Origin: an uncultured Oscillospiraceae bacterium
Lineage (GTDB): Bacteria; Bacillota; Clostridia; Oscillospirales; Acutalibacteraceae
Length of the DNA: 37,564 nucleotides
Assembly (NCBI GenBank): GCA_910587835.1
Contig: CAJUNQ010000105.1
Span: forward strand, 1 to 37,564
Direction of reading: 5' to 3'
The position numbers were made by a program, and so were the translations under genes. Under the pieces are notes generated by a model that was given only the letters and a program-made list of their open reading frames with translations, made no database searches and was not told the DNA's origin. Numbering within the stretch: position 1 is the stretch's first letter; every line of letters starts with the position of its first letter. Below, piece by piece: positions 22,269-29,839 of the stretch.

Positions 22269-22682
22269 TTATTCCGCGCTCTCAGGGGCGGCGGGAGCCT
22301 CCACAGCCTCCACGGCGATGGCCTCCACGTCAACGCCCTCGTCCTCAGCCCGCTGGGGCTTCTGAGGCTTACGCTCCACGATGTGGCGGGGGTCCCGCTT
22401 GACGATCAGGGTGCGCACGATGCCATCGGTGATCTGGTAGCGGCGGTCCAGCTCAGCAGTAAAATCAGGGCCGCTCTCAAAGTGGATGAGAGTATAATAG
22501 CCCTCGGTCTGCTTGTTGATGGGGTAGGCAAAGCGCCGTTTGCCCCAGTCGTCAACACTCTGGACAGTGCCGTTCTCTGCGATCAGCGTCTTGAAGCGTT
22601 CCACGAGAGCCGCATTGCCCTCCTCGCCCAGCTTTGCGGATGTGACGATGACGGTCTCGTAGAGATTTTTTCCTTCTGCCAT
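22269..22682 (-). CDS. rpsF: 30S ribosomal protein bS6
   Basis: A 137-residue S6 protein (YETVIVTSAKLGEE, then VQSVDDWGKRRFAYPINKQ and the EGYYTLIHFESGPDF strand) with an acidic, Ala/Glu/Val-rich C-terminal extension after about residue 100 (EDEGVDVEAIAVEAVEAP). The start at 22682 has AAGGAGG ten bases upstream; an in-frame extension upstream lies in the leader and is not needed. First gene of the rpsF-ssb-rpsR operon, with a strong promoter at 22775-22802 and a hairpin leader that may bind S6:S18 for feedback control. Confidence 0.97.
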   Translation of the reverse strand: MAEGKNLYETVIVTSAKLGEEGNAALVERFKTLIAENGTVQSVDDWGKRRFAYPINKQTEGYYTLIHFESGPDFTAELDRRYQITDGIVRTLIVKRDPRHIVERKPQKPQRAEDEGVDVEAIAVEAVEAPAAPESAE

Positions 22683-22710
22683 TTGTATTGCACCTCCTTT
22701 TGGCCTTATG

Positions 22711-22738
22711 GCCCCGGGCTGAATCAATTTCCCGGAGC
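22711..22738 (-). promoter_or_regulatory. Leader hairpin of rpsF, candidate S6:S18 feedback element
   Basis: On the minus strand GCTCCGGG pairs with CCCGGGGC (plus 22731-22738 and 22711-22718) around a 12-base loop, about 30 bases before the rpsF start and without a T-run. Firmicute rpsF leaders are known to hold an S6:S18-binding RNA with a conserved CCG. The position fits, but I could not match the full consensus by eye. Confidence 0.4.
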
Positions 22739-22774
22739 AAGGAAGTTTGAAACTCTGTCTCAAACAACTACTCC

Positions 22775-22802
22775 ATTATACCATGCTTTCGGGGAAAGTC
22801 AA
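22775..22802 (-). promoter_or_regulatory. Sigma-A promoter of the rpsF-ssb-rpsR operon
   Basis: Minus strand TTGACT (plus 22797-22802), 16-base spacer, perfect TATAAT (plus 22775-22780). Gives a leader of about 85 bases. Confidence 0.88.
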
Positions 22803-23151
22803 GGGATTTCTTGGACGGGGCAGAAGTCTCCCGGTTCAAGGATAGATACAGCCGTGTTCTGGGTGTTTTTCACCGGACCGGGAAGGCGGCGGCTACATAC
22901 AAAGAACAGCCCGCAGCATGTCGGTTCAATACCGGTTTGAGGACTTTTTTACGTCATCCGGCTATCGCAGCCAGGGTCGTAAGTTCAGCACCTATCAAAG
23001 CAGCTGGGAGGCGTTTTGAAAGACTCTGGAAGGTCAAAAAGGAGCAATGCAGCCAACCACGCTGGGGGGTATTCCCCATCTCTACGATTCTCCGTTTTTG
23101 GATGTGCTTATGATGGGCTTATTCAGGACAGTGCGCCGCATAGTTCCACCA
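22803..23151. other. Gene-free gap of about 350 bases
   Basis: Lies upstream of the rpsF promoter and downstream of the second oxidoreductase gene. One plus-strand open stretch from about 22918 reads MSVQYRFEDFFTSSGYRS and ends after 33 codons, but no ribosome binding site precedes it. I find no RNA gene, repeat or convincing promoter. It may be decayed coding sequence. Confidence 0.4.
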
Positions 23152-23198
23152 AAAACAAAGGAAAGAGAGCTCTCGGGAGCCCTCTTTCCTTTTGTTTT
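23152..23198. terminator. Bidirectional intrinsic terminator
   Basis: AAAACAAAGGAAAGAG pairs with CTCTTTCCTTTTGTTTT (one bulge), with an inner GAGCTC/GGAGCC region. T-rich in both directions; it ends the oxidoreductase gene (stop at 23202) on the minus strand. Confidence 0.85.
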
Positions 23199-23201
23199 AC
23201 C

Positions 23202-24170
23202 TTAGAACAGCACCTTTTTACCAGAGCGGTGCGCCGCATATGCGCCCACCATAAAGCGGGTGAGCTCCACCGCGTCCTCTATGCCGTTGGGGGCTTCGCC
23301 CTGGCCGTTTACCCCGTCGATCCAGGCGTCTATGGGCATGGGGTCTGCGGGAGGAAGCTCGGTCATCTGCACCAGCTTGCCCCCGGTCTCCTGGCAGGCA
23401 TACTCCAGAATACCGTTGTGCACCATCAGCGAGCCCTCGGTACCGCTGAGCTCCAGCACATAGGGCATACCCTTGGTGACAAAGCCTGTCTCAGAGACGC
23501 CGATGGCCCCGCCCTCGAATTCCATCACCGACACGGCGTTGTCCTCCACCGGCTTGCCGGTCACCTGGGTAAACTGAGAGACAATGGACTTTGGGCTGCC
23601 CATCATCCAGGCAAGGGTATACATGGGGTGGGCGCCCAGGTCCATCATGGCCCCGCCGCCGGTCTCGGCCTCATTATAAAAGTGGTCGGGGAGCCAGCCC
23701 GCCGAGCTGCCGTCGTGGGCGTCCCGCACCCGGGCGTAAGTAATGCGCCCCAGCTTGCCGCTTTCCGCCAGGGCCTTGGCGGCTTTCAGGGTGGGCCAGG
23801 TCTTGTGGGGGAAGGAGATGGTAAATTTGACTCCCGCCTTCTTCACTGCCTGGGCAATCTCCTGGGCCTCCTCGTTGGTAAAGGCCAGCACCTTTTCGGT
23901 GAAGATATGCTTGCCCGCGGCGGCGGCGGCCAGCAGCACCTGGGTATGGCGGCAGGTGGCGGTGGTGACCTGCACGGCGTCGATGGAGCTGTCGGCCCAG
24001 ATGGCTTCCAGGTCCGGCTGGAAGGGAATCCCCAGCTTTTCTGCGGCAGCGCTTCCCCGGGCGGGGTCGCTGTCCCACAGGCAGGCCAGTTGGGCGTGGG
24101 GGTTCTTTTGAACGGCCTCGGCGTACTCCATAGTGTGGACATGCCAGGCGCCAATCACTGCGACTTTCAT
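23202..24170 (-). CDS. Gfo/Idh/MocA family oxidoreductase (second copy type)
   Basis: A 322-residue protein of the same superfamily as the gene at 12432 but a different subgroup. The Rossmann loop reads GAWHVHT (7-13) in place of the usual GxGxxG. The lysine motif is EKV (92-94) instead of EKP; K93 would be the catalytic lysine. The segment GGGAMMDLGAHPMYTLAWMMG near residues 170-190 holds the conserved DxGxH substrate motif. GAAAGGAAG lies six bases before the ATG. It is followed by a terminator and appears monocistronic. Substrate unknown. The altered nucleotide-binding loop is known in some family members and does not by itself imply loss of NAD(P) binding. Confidence 0.87.
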   Translation of the reverse strand: MKVAVIGAWHVHTMEYAEAVQKNPHAQLACLWDSDPARGSAAAEKLGIPFQPDLEAIWADSSIDAVQVTTATCRHTQVLLAAAAAGKHIFTEKVLAFTNEEAQEIAQAVKKAGVKFTISFPHKTWPTLKAAKALAESGKLGRITYARVRDAHDGSSAGWLPDHFYNEAETGGGAMMDLGAHPMYTLAWMMGSPKSIVSQFTQVTGKPVEDNAVSVMEFEGGAIGVSETGFVTKGMPYVLELSGTEGSLMVHNGILEYACQETGGKLVQMTELPPADPMPIDAWIDGVNGQGEAPNGIEDAVELTRFMVGAYAAHRSGKKVLF

Positions 24171-24217
24171 AGATAACTTCCTTTCGTGGTGAAATATTTA
24201 TTTTATTGGCAAAGAGC

Positions 24218-24520
24218 TCAAAACGGTAAGAAAGGCTGCGCGCAAGCCGGACTCGGCATAGCCGCTGCCGTCAAATGCAGGAGAAGCCGTTTCCTGTTCC
24301 CCCTGAAAGAAAAAGCTGAAACAAAAATATAGAAGAAACGACCAGCGAGCGCAGACGCGCGGCCCCTTGCGCGGGTGCAGGTCCTTTTGCGGAGCAAAAG
24401 GGCCGACGGCTTGCGAAGCAAGACGGCGAGCGTCCTGTTTGCGGGCGGCAGATTTGGAGCAGGGCGCAGTTCTGGCCGCCCCGCTACCCCGCTGCGCAGC
24501 GGGACCGGTTTTTTCCGCGC
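24218..24520. other. Hairpin-rich intergenic region
   Basis: The gap 24171-24525 holds no supportable gene. Three tight hairpins share a GC-N-AGC-like turn: CCTTTTGC-GGA-GCAAAAGG (24383-24401), CTTGC-GAA-GCAAG (24410-24422) and the self-complementary CCCGCTGCGCAGCGGG (24488-24503), the last followed on the plus strand by ACCGGTTTTTT. A 103-codon minus-strand frame crosses it but has a very Arg/Leu/Pro-biased composition and no good ribosome binding site. It could be a dispersed structured repeat or a terminator cluster. Confidence 0.45.
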
Positions 24521-24525
24521 GAGGG

Positions 24526-25038
24526 TCACTCCGCCTCCCCCAGCTCCTTCAGGATGCGCTCCGCGGCCGCCCGCTTGGCATTGGCCTCTGCCGCCAGCCG
24601 CAGCGCCGTGCGCTTCAGGTCCTCTCCACTCTCACAGCTGGCCTCCAGCCCCTGGCAGGCCTCCCGCACCGCGCTGGTGTGGGCTGAGAGAAAATCCTCA
24701 TACAGCTCCGGCCCCATGGGCCCCTCCAACAGCGACTTGATGTCCTGTATTGCCAGCACCTGCTTGAGCATACAGATGGCTGTCAGCGCCGCCAGATGCT
24801 CCCGGCTATACTTCTTTTTCTCCGGATGGGGCAGCACGCCGCTTTTCACATAATTGTTGATCATGGAATTGGTCAGCAGCAAATCCTCCTCATCCCGCTC
24901 AAAAAACCGCAGGCTGTCCCGCAGGTAGAGCAGCACCTGGTCTACATACAAGGGGATGGTGGGCAGCTGCTCCCAGGCAGGGGGCGAGAGCGCCTTACCC
25001 TCCCGGGCCCAGGCAAGAATTTTCTCTATTGGTTCCAT
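24526..25038 (-). CDS. DUF1836 domain protein, MerR-like DNA-binding fold
   Basis: A 170-residue protein. The central part DLLLTNSMINNYVKSGVLPHPEKKKYSREHLA (about 52-83) is the winged-helix-like DUF1836 core, similar to the DNA-binding domain of MerR regulators. It is followed by AALTAICMLKQVLAIQDIKSLL and a C-terminal helical Ala/Glu/Arg-rich region (about 120-170), perhaps a coiled coil. It is probably a transcription regulator; target unknown. The start overlaps the 3' end of the HAD hydrolase gene by 13 bases, and AAGGAGG lies inside that gene about nine bases upstream, so the two are co-translated. Confidence 0.85.
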   Translation of the reverse strand: MEPIEKILAWAREGKALSPPAWEQLPTIPLYVDQVLLYLRDSLRFFERDEEDLLLTNSMINNYVKSGVLPHPEKKKYSREHLAALTAICMLKQVLAIQDIKSLLEGPMGPELYEDFLSAHTSAVREACQGLEASCESGEDLKRTALRLAAEANAKRAAAERILKELGEAE

Positions 25039-25832
25039 TGGGCCCCCTCCTTGTCCAGAATGTCCAGAAGGCCGGATATTCTGTCGATACGGAGCAAGCC
25101 CTTTTGGGGCGCAGGCGCGGCAATGTCCCGGCCAAGCGCCTGAACATGGTCGATGCCATAGCTCTTATCCATCTCAGGCCGCCATACTGACTCAGCACAT
25201 ATCTGAACAGGAAAAATACCCAGCTGGGCCGCGCCCTCGCAGTTTTTGGGGTTGTCGTCCACAAAGACGGTCTGCTCCGCAGGGAGCCCCATTTTGGAGA
25301 GAGCATCCTGGAACATCAGGGGATCAGGCTTTAGCGTGCCAAGCTCGTAGCTGAACGTGGTACAGTGAAAGTATTGCAGAATATCAAAGTGCTCCAACAG
25401 GGGGATGATGGACGGCCATGTGTCGGAGATGATGCCAAGCCGGTATTTGCCGCGCAGGGCCTTCAGCGTCTCAACCGTGTCGTCAAACAGGCGGTAGTTG
25501 TCGTCTTTATTATTCACCTTATCATCCGCAACCGCCTTCAGCTCGGCGTCTGTCAGCTTCAGGCCCAGCTCGCCGGCAAGCACCCTGTAATACCGCAGAA
25601 AAATCTGATACTCCTCCTCTATGGACAGCACAGGCCTGCTGTGTTCCACCGCCCGCTCCTTTGCGGCCCGGTCCTTGGCGGCTTTCACCTTCTCTGGCGG
25701 CAAGGCGGCTAATTTTTCAGGAGAGAAATAGCGCTTGGCGAAATCTGAGAACATAAAGCTCCCCGAGGGCGGGTACAGCAGCGTGCCGCCCAGGTCCAGA
25801 AAAATGCCCTTGATATTTTCCAGCTTATCCAT
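25026..25832 (-). CDS. HAD-superfamily hydrolase
   Basis: A 268-residue HAD protein with an alpha-helical cap (about 25-130). Motif I is FLDLGGTLLY with nucleophile D13; the second aspartate expected two residues later is Gly15. Motif II is ISDTWPS, motif III lysine is in LGTLKPDPLMF, and motif IV is FVDDNPKNCEGA. Loss of the second motif I aspartate weakens ordinary phosphatase chemistry but occurs in some HAD subgroups. The start at 25832 has AAGGAG nine bases upstream; 28 further codons upstream cross the promoter and are rejected. First gene of an operon with the DUF1836 gene. Substrate unknown. Confidence 0.87.
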   Translation of the reverse strand: MDKLENIKGIFLDLGGTLLYPPSGSFMFSDFAKRYFSPEKLAALPPEKVKAAKDRAAKERAVEHSRPVLSIEEEYQIFLRYYRVLAGELGLKLTDAELKAVADDKVNNKDDNYRLFDDTVETLKALRGKYRLGIISDTWPSIIPLLEHFDILQYFHCTTFSYELGTLKPDPLMFQDALSKMGLPAEQTVFVDDNPKNCEGAAQLGIFPVQICAESVWRPEMDKSYGIDHVQALGRDIAAPAPQKGLLRIDRISGLLDILDKEGAQWNQ

Positions 25833-25860
25833 TGTGTTCCACTCCTTGGCCTTTTCTGGT

Positions 25861-25889
25861 ATTGTAGACCATGTAAGAGGATTTGTCAA
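25861..25889 (-). promoter_or_regulatory. Sigma-A promoter of the HAD-DUF1836 operon
   Basis: Minus strand TTGACA (plus 25884-25889), 17-base spacer, TACAAT (plus 25861-25866). Close to consensus. Confidence 0.85.
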
Positions 25890-25905
25890 ATTTTTATAGG
25901 CCCCG

Positions 25906-25934
25906 TTGCCTTTCATGCCGGATTATGCTAAAAT
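25906..25934 (+). promoter_or_regulatory. Sigma-A promoter of the PcrA-type helicase gene
   Basis: TTGCCT (25906-25911), 17-base spacer, TAAAAT (25929-25934), 35 bases before the start codon; divergent from the HAD promoter. Confidence 0.7.
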
Positions 25935-25969
25935 AATAGGACATTGAAACATGGAAAGGTAGCAGGAAA

Positions 25970-28342
25970 ATGAGCTTGAATAAGAATGATATGTTGGAGC
26001 TGCGCCGCCGGGTGCTGGAAAAGGATTTCGCCCGCATGAACGAGCGTCAGCGCCAGGCGGTGTTTCATACCGAGGGGCCGCTGTTGATTCTGGCCGGGGC
26101 CGGCAGCGGCAAAACCACGGTGCTGGTGAACCGCATTGCCAACCTGGTGCGCTACGGCAAGGCCTACAACAGCGGCTTTTTGCAGCCGGAGTTCACGGAT
26201 GGAGACCGGGAGAGCTGTCAAAGCTACCTGAATGGGGGAGAGCTCTCTCCCATTGCCCAGGCCAGGCTTTCGGTGTCGGCCTGCGCCCCCTGGCGTATTC
26301 TGGCCATCACCTTCACCAACAAGGCGGCAGGAGAGCTGAAAGAACGCCTGTGCGCCATGCTGGGAGAGGAGGGCCGGGATGTGTGGGCCTCCACCTTCCA
26401 TGCCAGCTGCGCCCGTATGCTCCGCCGGGACGGGGACAGGCTGGGCTACAGCTCTCACTTCACCATTTACGACACTGACGACAGCCGCCGCATGATGAAG
26501 CAGGTGATGACAGACCTGGACATCAATGAGAAGGCTCTGGGCCACAAGGCCATTCTGGCGGAGATTGCCCGGGCCAAGGACAGCCTGGTCTCCCCGGAGG
26601 AGTTTGAGGACCAGGCCGGGGACGACTTCCGGCTGCGGCAGGTGGCCCGAGCCTACCGGGCCTATCAGCGGCGTTTGGCGGACGCGGACGCCATGGACTT
26701 TGACGACCTGCTGGTGAACACGGTGCGGCTGTTCCAGAAATGTCCCGATGTGCTGGAATATTATCAGGACCGCTTCCGCTATATCATGGTGGACGAGTAT
26801 CAGGACACCAACCATGCCCAGTATGAGTTTGTGCGCCTGCTGGCGGAAAAATCCAACAATCTCTGCGTGGTGGGCGACGACGACCAGAGCATCTACAAGT
26901 TCCGGGGAGCCACCATTGAGAACATCATGAACTTTGAGCAGGACTTTGCCGGGGCCATGGTGGTGCGGCTGGAACAGAACTACCGCTCTACCCAAAACAT
27001 TCTGGACGCGGCCAACGCGGTGATTGCCCACAACAAGGAGCGCAAGGGCAAAACCCTGTGGACCGCTGCCGGGGCCGGGGAGAAGCTGCGCCTGCACACT
27101 GCCGAGAACGAGCAGGACGAGGCCGAGCGGGTGGCCCGCACCATTCTGGACGGGGTTGCCAAGGGGCGGAAATTCTCCGACTACGCTGTGCTCTACCGGA
27201 TGAACTCCCAGTCCTTGGCCTTTGAGAGAAACTTTGCCAAGTCCGGCATCCCCCACCGCATTATCGGCGGCACCCGCTTCTTTGACCGCAAGGAGGTGCG
27301 GGACATGATTGCCTACCTCAGCGTTATCAACAACCCTGGGGATGAGATCCGTCTGCGGCGGATCATCAACACCCCCCGGCGCAGCATTGGAGACAAAACC
27401 GCCGACACCGCCGCCATGATCGCCCAGCAGGTGGGCGAGAGCATGTTCCAGGTAATCGGCCACCCGGGGGACTTCCCCGCCATCAGCCGGGCGGCGGGCA
27501 AGCTGCTGCCCTTTGCCCAGATGATGCAGGCGCTTATGGACAAAAACGAGGAGGGCATGGCCCCCAGCGAGCTCTATGCCGAGCTTTTGGAGCAGACCGG
27601 GTACCTGATGTACCTGCGCACCGATGAGCCGGAGAAAGCGGAGGACCGCATCGAAAACGTGCAGGAGCTCTCCACCATGATACAGCGGTATGAGCAGGAG
27701 AACGGGGACGAGGCCAGCCTCTCGGGCTTTTTGGAGGAGGTCTCTCTGTTCACCGACATTGACAATTATGACGCGGAGGCCGACTCGGCGGTGCTGATGA
27801 CCATTCACTCCGCCAAGGGCCTGGAATTTCCCGTGGTGTTCCTCCCTGGCTGGGAGGAGGGGGTCTTTCCCGGCAACGCGGTGCTGTACGACCCCAGCCA
27901 GGTGGAGGAGGAACGCCGCCTGGCCTATGTGGCCATCACCCGGGCCAGAGAGGAGCTGTATATCTTTAACGCGGAGAGCCGGATGATCTTCGGCTCTACC
28001 AACCGCAACCATCTCTCCCGGTTTGCCCAGGAGGTGCCCGAGGCGCTTACCGAGCGCAGCCGCTCCCGGGAGTACATGGGCCGCAGCGTCGCCATTACCC
28101 ACGGGGACGGCCCCGTGTCCCCGGCCCGGCCCCAGCGGGGGGCCGCCTACCGCCCCGCCCCCCACAAGCCCGCCCCTACAGGCACCTACCGGCTGGGCGA
28201 CACGGTGCAGCACAAAACCTTTGGCACAGGGCTTATTGTCAGCGCAACGCCCATGGCCAACGACACGCTGCTGGAAATTGCCTTTGACAAGGCGGGCACC
28301 AAAAAGCTTATGGCCAATTTTGCCCGGCTGACCAAGCTGTAA
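25970..28342 (+). CDS. pcrA: UvrD/PcrA-type superfamily 1 DNA helicase
   Basis: A 790-residue 3'-5' helicase. Q motif NERQRQA (25-31), Walker A GAGSGKT (43-49), motif Ia FTNKAAGELKERL, motif II DEYQD (275-279), motif III DDDQSIYKFRGA, motif IV QNYRST, motif V HSAKGLEFPVVFLPG and motif VI RLAYVAITRARE. An insertion of about 40 residues between Walker A and motif Ia (KAYNSGFLQPEF to VSACAPWR) is typical of some Clostridial homologues. The C-terminal segment after a Pro-rich linker (YRLGDTVQHKTFGTGLIVS) is the Tudor-like domain that in PcrA/UvrD binds RNA polymerase. Role: nucleotide excision repair, removal of RecA and stalled polymerase. AGCAGGAAA precedes the ATG; spacing is short. Confidence 0.93.
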   Translation: MSLNKNDMLELRRRVLEKDFARMNERQRQAVFHTEGPLLILAGAGSGKTTVLVNRIANLVRYGKAYNSGFLQPEFTDGDRESCQSYLNGGELSPIAQARLSVSACAPWRILAITFTNKAAGELKERLCAMLGEEGRDVWASTFHASCARMLRRDGDRLGYSSHFTIYDTDDSRRMMKQVMTDLDINEKALGHKAILAEIARAKDSLVSPEEFEDQAGDDFRLRQVARAYRAYQRRLADADAMDFDDLLVNTVRLFQKCPDVLEYYQDRFRYIMVDEYQDTNHAQYEFVRLLAEKSNNLCVVGDDDQSIYKFRGATIENIMNFEQDFAGAMVVRLEQNYRSTQNILDAANAVIAHNKERKGKTLWTAAGAGEKLRLHTAENEQDEAERVARTILDGVAKGRKFSDYAVLYRMNSQSLAFERNFAKSGIPHRIIGGTRFFDRKEVRDMIAYLSVINNPGDEIRLRRIINTPRRSIGDKTADTAAMIAQQVGESMFQVIGHPGDFPAISRAAGKLLPFAQMMQALMDKNEEGMAPSELYAELLEQTGYLMYLRTDEPEKAEDRIENVQELSTMIQRYEQENGDEASLSGFLEEVSLFTDIDNYDAEADSAVLMTIHSAKGLEFPVVFLPGWEEGVFPGNAVLYDPSQVEEERRLAYVAITRAREELYIFNAESRMIFGSTNRNHLSRFAQEVPEALTERSRSREYMGRSVAITHGDGPVSPARPQRGAAYRPAPHKPAPTGTYRLGDTVQHKTFGTGLIVSATPMANDTLLEIAFDKAGTKKLMANFARLTKL

Positions 28343-28428
28343 AGCCCCATGGAAGTCTGGACCATAGACGCTGTGCGGCCCCCCCCGCCCAGCTGAAAGC
28401 TGTGCCGGACATGTGCTATAGTAAACGC

Positions 28429-28460
28429 GCTTGAAAATCGGTCCATCCCGATTTTCAAGC
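28429..28460. other. Perfect 13-base inverted repeat in the gap after the helicase gene
   Basis: GCTTGAAAATCGG and CCGATTTTCAAGC around TCCATC. No T-run follows on either strand, so it is not a standard terminator. The arms resemble the ends of the window's repeat family (GCTTGTTTGAAAA). It lies in the gap 28343-28686, which otherwise holds a -10-like CTATAGT near 28418 but no gene I can support. Confidence 0.5.
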
Positions 28461-28686
28461 AGAACGGTTCGGATACACCCGTGCCGCCCCGTTAACAATA
28501 TCAAATCCTCGAGGAACGCCTGCGGGAGGCAACGGCCCCTCCAGGCCTGGGCGGAGCGGCTGAAAGGGGCGGAACGCCGGCTGCTGCGCTGGCCAGCCTG
28601 GAGAGCCTGGTCTGCGGCTGCCGCCCCCATTCAGGAGCTCCATGGCCAGACTGTTTGCCAGAAACTGCTATCAGGAGGCAAGCCAT

Positions 28687-29370
28687 ATGAAAATCTGCCT
28701 GACTGTGCCCGAACGCTTTGCCGCCCAGGCTGAGCTGCCCGCCCTGCTCCGGGAGCCCGCTGACCTGACCCTGTTCCCCGAGGGCTTTCTCCGGTCGCAG
28801 GAGGACCTGGACCTTGCCCTGCGGCTGACAGAGGAACGCCCGGGCACAGTGGTGGCCGGATACCGGGACGGGGACTGGGAGAAGGCCCTGGTCATAGAGA
28901 GGGGCCGGGTAGCGGACGAGTATACCAAGTGTATTCTGACCCCCCAGGAGCGGGACAAGGGCAAGCGGCCAGGGGGCCGGCTCCACTGTCTGAACAGCTC
29001 TCTGGGCAGGCTGGCCGTGCCGGTCTGTTATGAGCTCCATTTTCCCGAGGCCTGCCGGGTGATGGCTCTGGAAAGCCCGGTTCTGCTGCTGAACCCCATT
29101 GGCACAGGCATGTGGCACCGCCGTCAATATGACCAGTGGCGGGCGCTGGCCAGGGCTCGGGCCATTGAAAACCAAGTGCCGGTGCTGGGCTGCTGCCACT
29201 TCTGCGGGGAGCTCCCCCTGGCCTTTGCTTTTGACTGCCACGGGGAGCCTCTGTTGGAGGCAGAGGGAGAGCGCGGGGCTTTTGGTGTGGAGGTGGAGCT
29301 GCCCGAGTCCTGTCCCATTGACTATTTCGTGGACCGGAGGCCGGAGCTGTTCGGCCCCCTGGCCCGGTAA
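28687..29370 (+). CDS. Carbon-nitrogen hydrolase (nitrilase superfamily)
   Basis: A 227-residue protein with the Glu-Lys-Cys triad of the superfamily: E32 in LFPEGF, K81 in EYTKCILTP and C114 in VPVCYELHFPE (with the second conserved Glu at 116). It is shorter than most members (about 260-300), mainly through compact loops. Substrate could be an omega-amide, carbamoyl or other amide; not predictable here. The start at 28687 is chosen because CAGGAGGC lies seven to eight bases upstream; an extension to 28642 lacks a site. It is followed after nine bases by a GNAT gene and then ABC exporter genes, a likely four-gene operon. Confidence 0.82.
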   Translation: MKICLTVPERFAAQAELPALLREPADLTLFPEGFLRSQEDLDLALRLTEERPGTVVAGYRDGDWEKALVIERGRVADEYTKCILTPQERDKGKRPGGRLHCLNSSLGRLAVPVCYELHFPEACRVMALESPVLLLNPIGTGMWHRRQYDQWRALARARAIENQVPVLGCCHFCGELPLAFAFDCHGEPLLEAEGERGAFGVEVELPESCPIDYFVDRRPELFGPLAR

Positions 29371-29379
29371 GGAGGCGTC

Positions 29380-29838
29380 ATGATAACCAGAATAGAGGAA
29401 AAGGAGCGGAAGGAGCAAATCTGCCGGACGGTATTGGCCGCTTTGCCCGACTGGTTCGGCAGCCCGGAGAGCGTGGAGGAGTACGCCAGGACCTGCCGGG
29501 AGCTGCCCCTGTGGGCGGACAGGGAGGGTGGGACAACCCTGGGCTTTATCGCCTACCGGCCCACCAGCCCTTATGCCGGAGAGATTTATGTAATGGGCGT
29601 ACAGCCCCAACGCCACCGCCGGGGGATCGGCCGGGAGCTGTTTCAGGCATTGTACGGCTATGCCCGGGACCAGGGAGCCCGATACCTCACGGTAAAAACC
29701 GTGGAGATGGGGCGTTATGAGGACTACGACCAGACCAACCGCTTCTACCAGGCTCTGGGCTTTGTGGAGCTGGAATGTCTGCCCACCCTGTGGGATGCGG
29801 CCAACCCCTGTCAGATTTATATCATGGATGTGAGATAA
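29380..29838 (+). CDS. GNAT-family N-acetyltransferase
   Basis: A 152-residue acetyltransferase. The acetyl-CoA pyrophosphate-binding loop is QRHRRGIGREL (about 76-86, pattern RxxGxG), preceded by the strand EIYVMGVQP. The C-terminal part has NRFYQALGFVELE, the usual GNAT beta-6/7 region. TAAGGAGG lies just before the ATG. It sits between the nitrilase-family gene and the exporter, one base before the first ABC gene, so it could modify the compound exported or detoxify it; this is only suggested by position. Acceptor substrate unknown. Confidence 0.88.
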   Translation: MITRIEEKERKEQICRTVLAALPDWFGSPESVEEYARTCRELPLWADREGGTTLGFIAYRPTSPYAGEIYVMGVQPQRHRRGIGRELFQALYGYARDQGARYLTVKTVEMGRYEDYDQTNRFYQALGFVELECLPTLWDAANPCQIYIMDVR

Positions 29839-29839
29839 G

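Noticed and set aside
22918..23019. Short peptide gene in the gap upstream of rpsF
   Set aside because: Open for 33 codons but without a ribosome binding site, promoter or recognisable family.
24218..24529. A 103-codon minus-strand gene in the hairpin-rich gap
   Set aside because: Arg/Leu/Pro-biased, crosses several perfect hairpins and has no ribosome binding site.
25928..28630. A 900-codon minus-strand open frame
   Set aside because: It is antisense to the complete PcrA-type helicase; composition is His/Gly/Gln/Leu-rich with no domain, typical of an antisense frame in GC-rich DNA.
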